From CAYQZD01 sp964421875 (lineage in GTDB: Bacteria > Electryoneota > Tariuqbacteria > Tariuqbacterales > Tariuqbacteraceae): a stretch of DNA of 15,759 bases. Location of the stretch: the NCBI GenBank assembly GCA_964421875.1, contig CAYQZD010000085.1:1-15759 (forward strand), given 5' to 3'. Below the pieces are notes generated by a model. It did not search any database. It was not told the origin of the DNA and saw nothing but the letters and a program-made list of their open reading frames with translations. Numbering within the stretch: position 1 is the first letter of the stretch; each line of letters begins with the position of its first letter. Positions 12,428 to 15,759 of the stretch are shown here, piece by piece. The position numbers and the translations under genes were made by a program.

Positions 12428-13158
12428 CAGGCAATATCGACCGCCGGGAGGCAATTAAGACCATCGGTCTGGGAACGCTGGCGTTCTATTTGGGAGGAGC
12501 CATGTCCGGTGAATCCGCCTTCGGCGCTGAAGCCGCCCCTGTCGAACCTTACACGCTGCCCGATTTGCCCTACGGTTACGACGCCCTTGAGCCGGTTTTA
12601 AGCGGTGAGATATTGCGGATTCACCACGATAAACATCACGCCGGCTATGTCAAGGGATTGAACGCGACGCTGCTGAAACTGGAGGAGGCGCGGTCGAAAG
12701 CTGATTTCGGGCAAATCAAAGCGTTGTCCCGAGACCTTGCGTTTCACTGCAGCGGGCACATCCTGCACACACTTTACTGGTCGAGTATGAGCCCTAAGCA
12801 AAACAATCGTCCCCAGAGCGAACTCCGAGCCGCTATTAACAGGGATTTCGGTTCGGTCGATGCGTTCACTGCTCAGTTCGCCGCGGCCTCTAAGAAGGTA
12901 GAGGGAAGCGGATGGGCGGTTCTGGTGTTGGAGCCGATAGGAAAGCGGCTGTTGCTTTTGCAGGCGGAGAAGCATCAGAACCTAGCGGTATGGGGCGCGA
13001 TTCCTCTGCTGGTGTGCGATGTGTGGGAGCACGCTTACTACCTGCAATATAAGAACAATCGCGGGGAGTACGTCGATAATTTTATGAAGATTATCGACTG
13101 GCCGGGGGTGAGGATGCGTTATAAAAAAGCCCGGGAAGCTGAAATCATTTACCGGTGA
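12424..13158 (+). CDS. Superoxide dismutase (Fe/Mn family), probably Tat-exported
   Basis: A 244-residue enzyme converting superoxide to oxygen and hydrogen peroxide. The N-terminus MTGNIDRREAIKTIGLGTLAFYLGG has the twin-arginine pattern (DRREAIK, then a weakly hydrophobic stretch) and AxA-type sites near 33-37. This points to export of the folded, metal-loaded protein to the periplasm. The dismutase begins at YTLPDLPYGYDALEP. Metal ligands are all present: H67 (IHHDKHH), H115 (HILHTLYW), and D199 and H203 in DVWEHAYY. The segment KHQNLAVW (183-190) and YYLQYKNNRGEYV resemble archaeal or cambialistic Fe-type enzymes, so Fe versus Mn cannot be settled. AGGAGG precedes the ATG (slightly short spacing). 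It lies 42 bases before the SppA-like gene and is probably cotranscribed with it. Confidence 0.95.
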   Translation: MTGNIDRREAIKTIGLGTLAFYLGGAMSGESAFGAEAAPVEPYTLPDLPYGYDALEPVLSGEILRIHHDKHHAGYVKGLNATLLKLEEARSKADFGQIKALSRDLAFHCSGHILHTLYWSSMSPKQNNRPQSELRAAINRDFGSVDAFTAQFAAASKKVEGSGWAVLVLEPIGKRLLLLQAEKHQNLAVWGAIPLLVCDVWEHAYYLQYKNNRGEYVDNFMKIIDWPGVRMRYKKAREAEIIYR

Positions 13159-13200
13159 GGGAACTCCTTATAATCAGCCGCTCTTGCAGGCAACTTGTTT

Positions 13201-15684
13201 ATGAAGAACTTTGTTAAAACAGCCAGCGCAGTATTCACCGCATTTTTGACGATGACCGCCTGGGGGCAGATTCCTCAAATTGGGACGCCCGCTCCCTCAG
13301 TTGCGGTCAGCGACAACGCTCTCAGCGTGCGGGTGAATCCTGCGGGGCTGGCGATGGAGCGGGCGCCGGAGGTTTTCTTACTATCATATTCGCGGAGCGG
13401 GTCTTTCGAACGCAACGGGGCTTTTTACGGTTCATTCCGGCGATTCGGACTGGGGGCGGAATTTGTCGATGAGGGACCTTTTCGCTACAACCGCTACTTT
13501 TTAGGAGCCGGAATCTCCTTAGGATACGGATTGGAGATTGGTTTCAGTTACAATTGGTACCGGCATCTTGCGATAAAGAGCGGGTGGAACCTGGGATTGA
13601 TGTTCCGCCCTTACGAATACGTTTCATTCGGTATTTTGGCGGAAAACCTGAATTCACCGCGGGCGAAAGTTGGGATTCCCTCCGATATCGAACCGCTTGC
13701 CAACGCTATCCCCGCGCCGGTTGAGGGGCGTGTAAAACCGCGTTATAACTTCGGTTTAGCGCTGAGGCCTGCGGGTGAGCGGTTTACTTTGTCCGCCGAC
13801 GCTTCGCTGATAGAGGACCCGGCGCATAGCTACGGTGACTCACTGGATTGGACGCTTCGCGCGGGACTGGGTTTGACACAGGGCGTGAATGTCACCCTGG
13901 ACTTTAAACCGGAATCGAAGTATTTCGGAGCGGGGCTGGACCTCAGCTTTTCGCATATCGGAGCCGGGATCCATAATTATTCCGACCGCGGAGGCGGGGG
14001 AACGGGATCGGTTTACCAATTCCATTACTCTTGGGACCGGCGGCAGTCGTTGGCGGACCCTGAAGGGAGCCTCTTCGTTGAATCGGAATTTTCCGGGCCC
14101 ATTGTGGAGGAGCCGGTTCCGGAATTTTTCTTTGGGGCGCCCCACCCCAGTTTGCAGCGTGTCACCAAAGCCCTCCGTGAGCTTGAGACCGACGATCGGG
14201 TTGGAGGCTTGATACTGCGGCTGGGAGCGCTCGACTGCGGAATGGCGGTTATCCAGGAACTCCGGGGGACGCTGGTACGGTTTCAGGAGTCGGGTAAAAT
14301 CCTGATAGTGCATTCGGAGTTTCTGGGAAATAAGGAGTATTATCTAGCGTCGGCGGCGGACCAAATCTATATGAGTCCCTCGGGCTTTCTCAACCTGACC
14401 GGACTGGCTTTCGAGGTGACTTTCATCAAGGGGACATTGGACAAACTGGGAATTGTGGCGGAACTGGAGAACATAGGGGATTACAAGAGCGCGGCGGAAA
14501 ACTTGACCAGAGAGGGGATGTCCCAGGCTCACCGGGAGGAACTGGACGCCGCTCTGGAGTCGCTGTTCGATGAATTCACCAGCGCCATCGCCCTGGACCG
14601 GGGTCTGAAACCCGAGGAGCTGGGAAAGCTGATCGACGGCGGACCTTATTCGGCGGGGGAGGCTCTGAATCAAGGGCTGATCGATTCCATATTATTCCCA
14701 GACCAACTTGAAGAAGAGATTATTCCGTTATACGACGACGCCAGCGTTTTAGTCCGGTACGGCGATTACCGGAAATACGAAGAATACGGGACGGACTGGG
14801 GCAATCCTCTATCGAAGCGAATTGCGGTCATCTTCGCCGACGGGACGATTGTGGGAGGACGCAGTTCCTATGGATTTTTTCAGGGTAAGATGGTCGGCGC
14901 GGAGACGCTTACAGATGCAATCAGGGAGGCGCGGGAGAATCCGATGGTCAAAGCTATCGTGATGCGGGTAAATTCTCCCGGCGGAGACGGCGCGGCGTCC
15001 GATTTGATTTGGCGGGAAGTGCAGCGGACGGTGAGGGGCGCGGTTCGGAAGCCGTTCATCGTTTCGATGGGCAGTGTGGCCGCTTCGGGGGGGTATTACA
15101 TTTCCTGCGCGGCGGACACCATTGTTGCCGACCCTGCCACTATCACAGGCTCTATCGGTGTGGTTTCCGGTAAATTCGACCTGTCGGGTTTTTACGAGAA
15201 GATAGGATTCAGCCGGGAGGTGGTGAAAAAGGGAGAGCGGGCGGACTTTTTTTCCAGCGCCAGAGGCTGGAGCGCCGAGGAACGGGAACATCACCGGAAG
15301 ATGGCGCGCGAATTTTACCAGCGGTTTATCGAACGGGTAAGCGAAGGGCGTGACCTCGCGCCGGAGCAGGTCGAGGAGGTCGCCCAGGGCAGAATCTGGA
15401 CGGGGGAGCAGGCCTGGGAGATGGGCTTGGTGGACGAAATCGGCAGTTTCAGCGATGCGGTGCAGATTGCTATGGGGGCCGCCGGTTTTGAGTTGGGTGA
15501 ATCGGCGCTGTTCGAATTTTACCCCAAATATCCCTGGATGGATTTCAAACTGAAATCAGGTCCGGAACTCAGAAGTCAATTAAACGATGATTTATGGAAA
15601 ATAGCGGGAGAGGTGAAGCGGTATTCCGACCTTTACGACGGGAAGGTTTTATACTTGATGCCCTATGAGATGAAGATAGAATAA
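13201..15684 (+). CDS. SppA-type S49 peptidase fused to an N-terminal outer-membrane barrel-like domain
   Basis: 827 residues from the ATG at 13201 (a TTG two codons earlier is possible). Signal peptide: MKNFVKTASAVFTAFLTMTAWG-Q. Residues about 25-285 look like an outer-membrane beta-barrel of the PorV/FadL-related kind, starting DNALSVRVNPAGLA (NPAG motif) and followed by aromatic amphipathic strands (GLGAEF, GISLGYGLEIGFSYNWY, FGAGLDLSFSHIGAGIHNY). Then come both halves of a long-form SppA: the N-terminal S49 domain (about 310-510) with the catalytic Lys 429 in GDYKSAAENLTREGMS, and the C-terminal S49 domain (about 538-760) with RVNSPGG (589-595) and nucleophile Ser 629 in GSVAASGGYYISCAAD. 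The Ser-Lys dyad is intact. Classical SppA is held in the inner membrane by one helix and degrades cleaved signal peptides; here the barrel suggests outer-membrane anchoring with the protease in the periplasm. The barrel call is by pattern only. Follows the dismutase gene by 42 bases; no terminator is seen after it. Confidence 0.9.
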   Translation: MKNFVKTASAVFTAFLTMTAWGQIPQIGTPAPSVAVSDNALSVRVNPAGLAMERAPEVFLLSYSRSGSFERNGAFYGSFRRFGLGAEFVDEGPFRYNRYFLGAGISLGYGLEIGFSYNWYRHLAIKSGWNLGLMFRPYEYVSFGILAENLNSPRAKVGIPSDIEPLANAIPAPVEGRVKPRYNFGLALRPAGERFTLSADASLIEDPAHSYGDSLDWTLRAGLGLTQGVNVTLDFKPESKYFGAGLDLSFSHIGAGIHNYSDRGGGGTGSVYQFHYSWDRRQSLADPEGSLFVESEFSGPIVEEPVPEFFFGAPHPSLQRVTKALRELETDDRVGGLILRLGALDCGMAVIQELRGTLVRFQESGKILIVHSEFLGNKEYYLASAADQIYMSPSGFLNLTGLAFEVTFIKGTLDKLGIVAELENIGDYKSAAENLTREGMSQAHREELDAALESLFDEFTSAIALDRGLKPEELGKLIDGGPYSAGEALNQGLIDSILFPDQLEEEIIPLYDDASVLVRYGDYRKYEEYGTDWGNPLSKRIAVIFADGTIVGGRSSYGFFQGKMVGAETLTDAIREARENPMVKAIVMRVNSPGGDGAASDLIWREVQRTVRGAVRKPFIVSMGSVAASGGYYISCAADTIVADPATITGSIGVVSGKFDLSGFYEKIGFSREVVKKGERADFFSSARGWSAEEREHHRKMAREFYQRFIERVSEGRDLAPEQVEEVAQGRIWTGEQAWEMGLVDEIGSFSDAVQIAMGAAGFELGESALFEFYPKYPWMDFKLKSGPELRSQLNDDLWKIAGEVKRYSDLYDGKVLYLMPYEMKIE

Positions 15685-15756
15685 GGGAATTAGTATAATT
15701 ATTTTGGTTCATCGCTGTTTCGTGTGGGTAATTATTTAGGCGTATTATATTCCCTT
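15683..15756. repeat. Inverted repeat at the end of the window
   Basis: AAGGGAAT (15683-15690, overlapping the SppA-like stop codon) and ATTCCCTT (15749-15756) are exact inverted copies with a 58-base AT-rich spacer. No T-run follows, so it is not a convincing terminator. Nothing else is seen in the last 75 bases. Confidence 0.25.
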
Positions 15757-15759
15757 TGA

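Overview
The window looks like a chromosomal segment from an uncultured or little-studied Gram-negative bacterium, probably in or near the FCB superphylum (Bacteroidetes/Chlorobi/Fibrobacteres-like candidate phyla). The evidence is a secreted protein ending in a type IX secretion (Por) sorting domain with the YPNPFNPET motif, several outer-membrane beta-barrel proteins, and MoxR/DUF58 genes. The phylum is an inference. No rRNA, tRNA or CRISPR array was seen.

Layout. (1) Positions 1-2394, minus strand: a signalling cluster read right to left. It holds a 124-residue protein of unknown function, a very AT-rich seven-helix membrane protein, a PAS histidine kinase, and the start of a response regulator that overlaps the kinase by 8 bases. 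Upstream of it is a consensus minus-strand promoter, followed immediately by a 65-base hairpin with a U-tail (candidate small RNA or attenuator). (2) 2740-3356: no gene; palindromic repeats, a consensus plus-strand promoter and a long 5' leader. (3) 3357-5764: an outer-membrane porin-like gene overlapping (ATGA) a sodium:solute symporter, closed by a clear intrinsic terminator. (4) 5765-6076: repeats, including a 130-bp miniature element inserted in the loop of another repeat. (5) 6077-8120, minus strand: rlmN, apparently leaderless, overlapping an outer-membrane protein gene by TTGA. (6) 8330-11982: a MoxR AAA+ ATPase, a type IX cargo-like secreted protein, a repeat-packed spacer with a 296-bp element, and the DUF58 partner of MoxR. 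(7) 11983-15684: another miniature element, a promoter, a probably Tat-exported Fe/Mn superoxide dismutase, and an unusual fusion of an outer-membrane-barrel-like domain to a complete SppA (S49) protease.

How the parts work together. The cluster in (1) is plausibly a sensory unit whose input passes through the membrane protein and/or the small protein. The porin and symporter form an outer plus inner membrane uptake pair. Much of the rest serves the cell envelope: two barrel proteins, type IX cargo, MoxR/DUF58, an exported superoxide dismutase and an SppA-like protease.

The least expected features are three miniature mobile elements with target duplications of 4, 12 and 8 bp, the barrel-SppA fusion, the candidate small RNA with an anti-Shine-Dalgarno-like loop, and the small protein/7TM/kinase cluster. 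All of these were read by eye without database searches.
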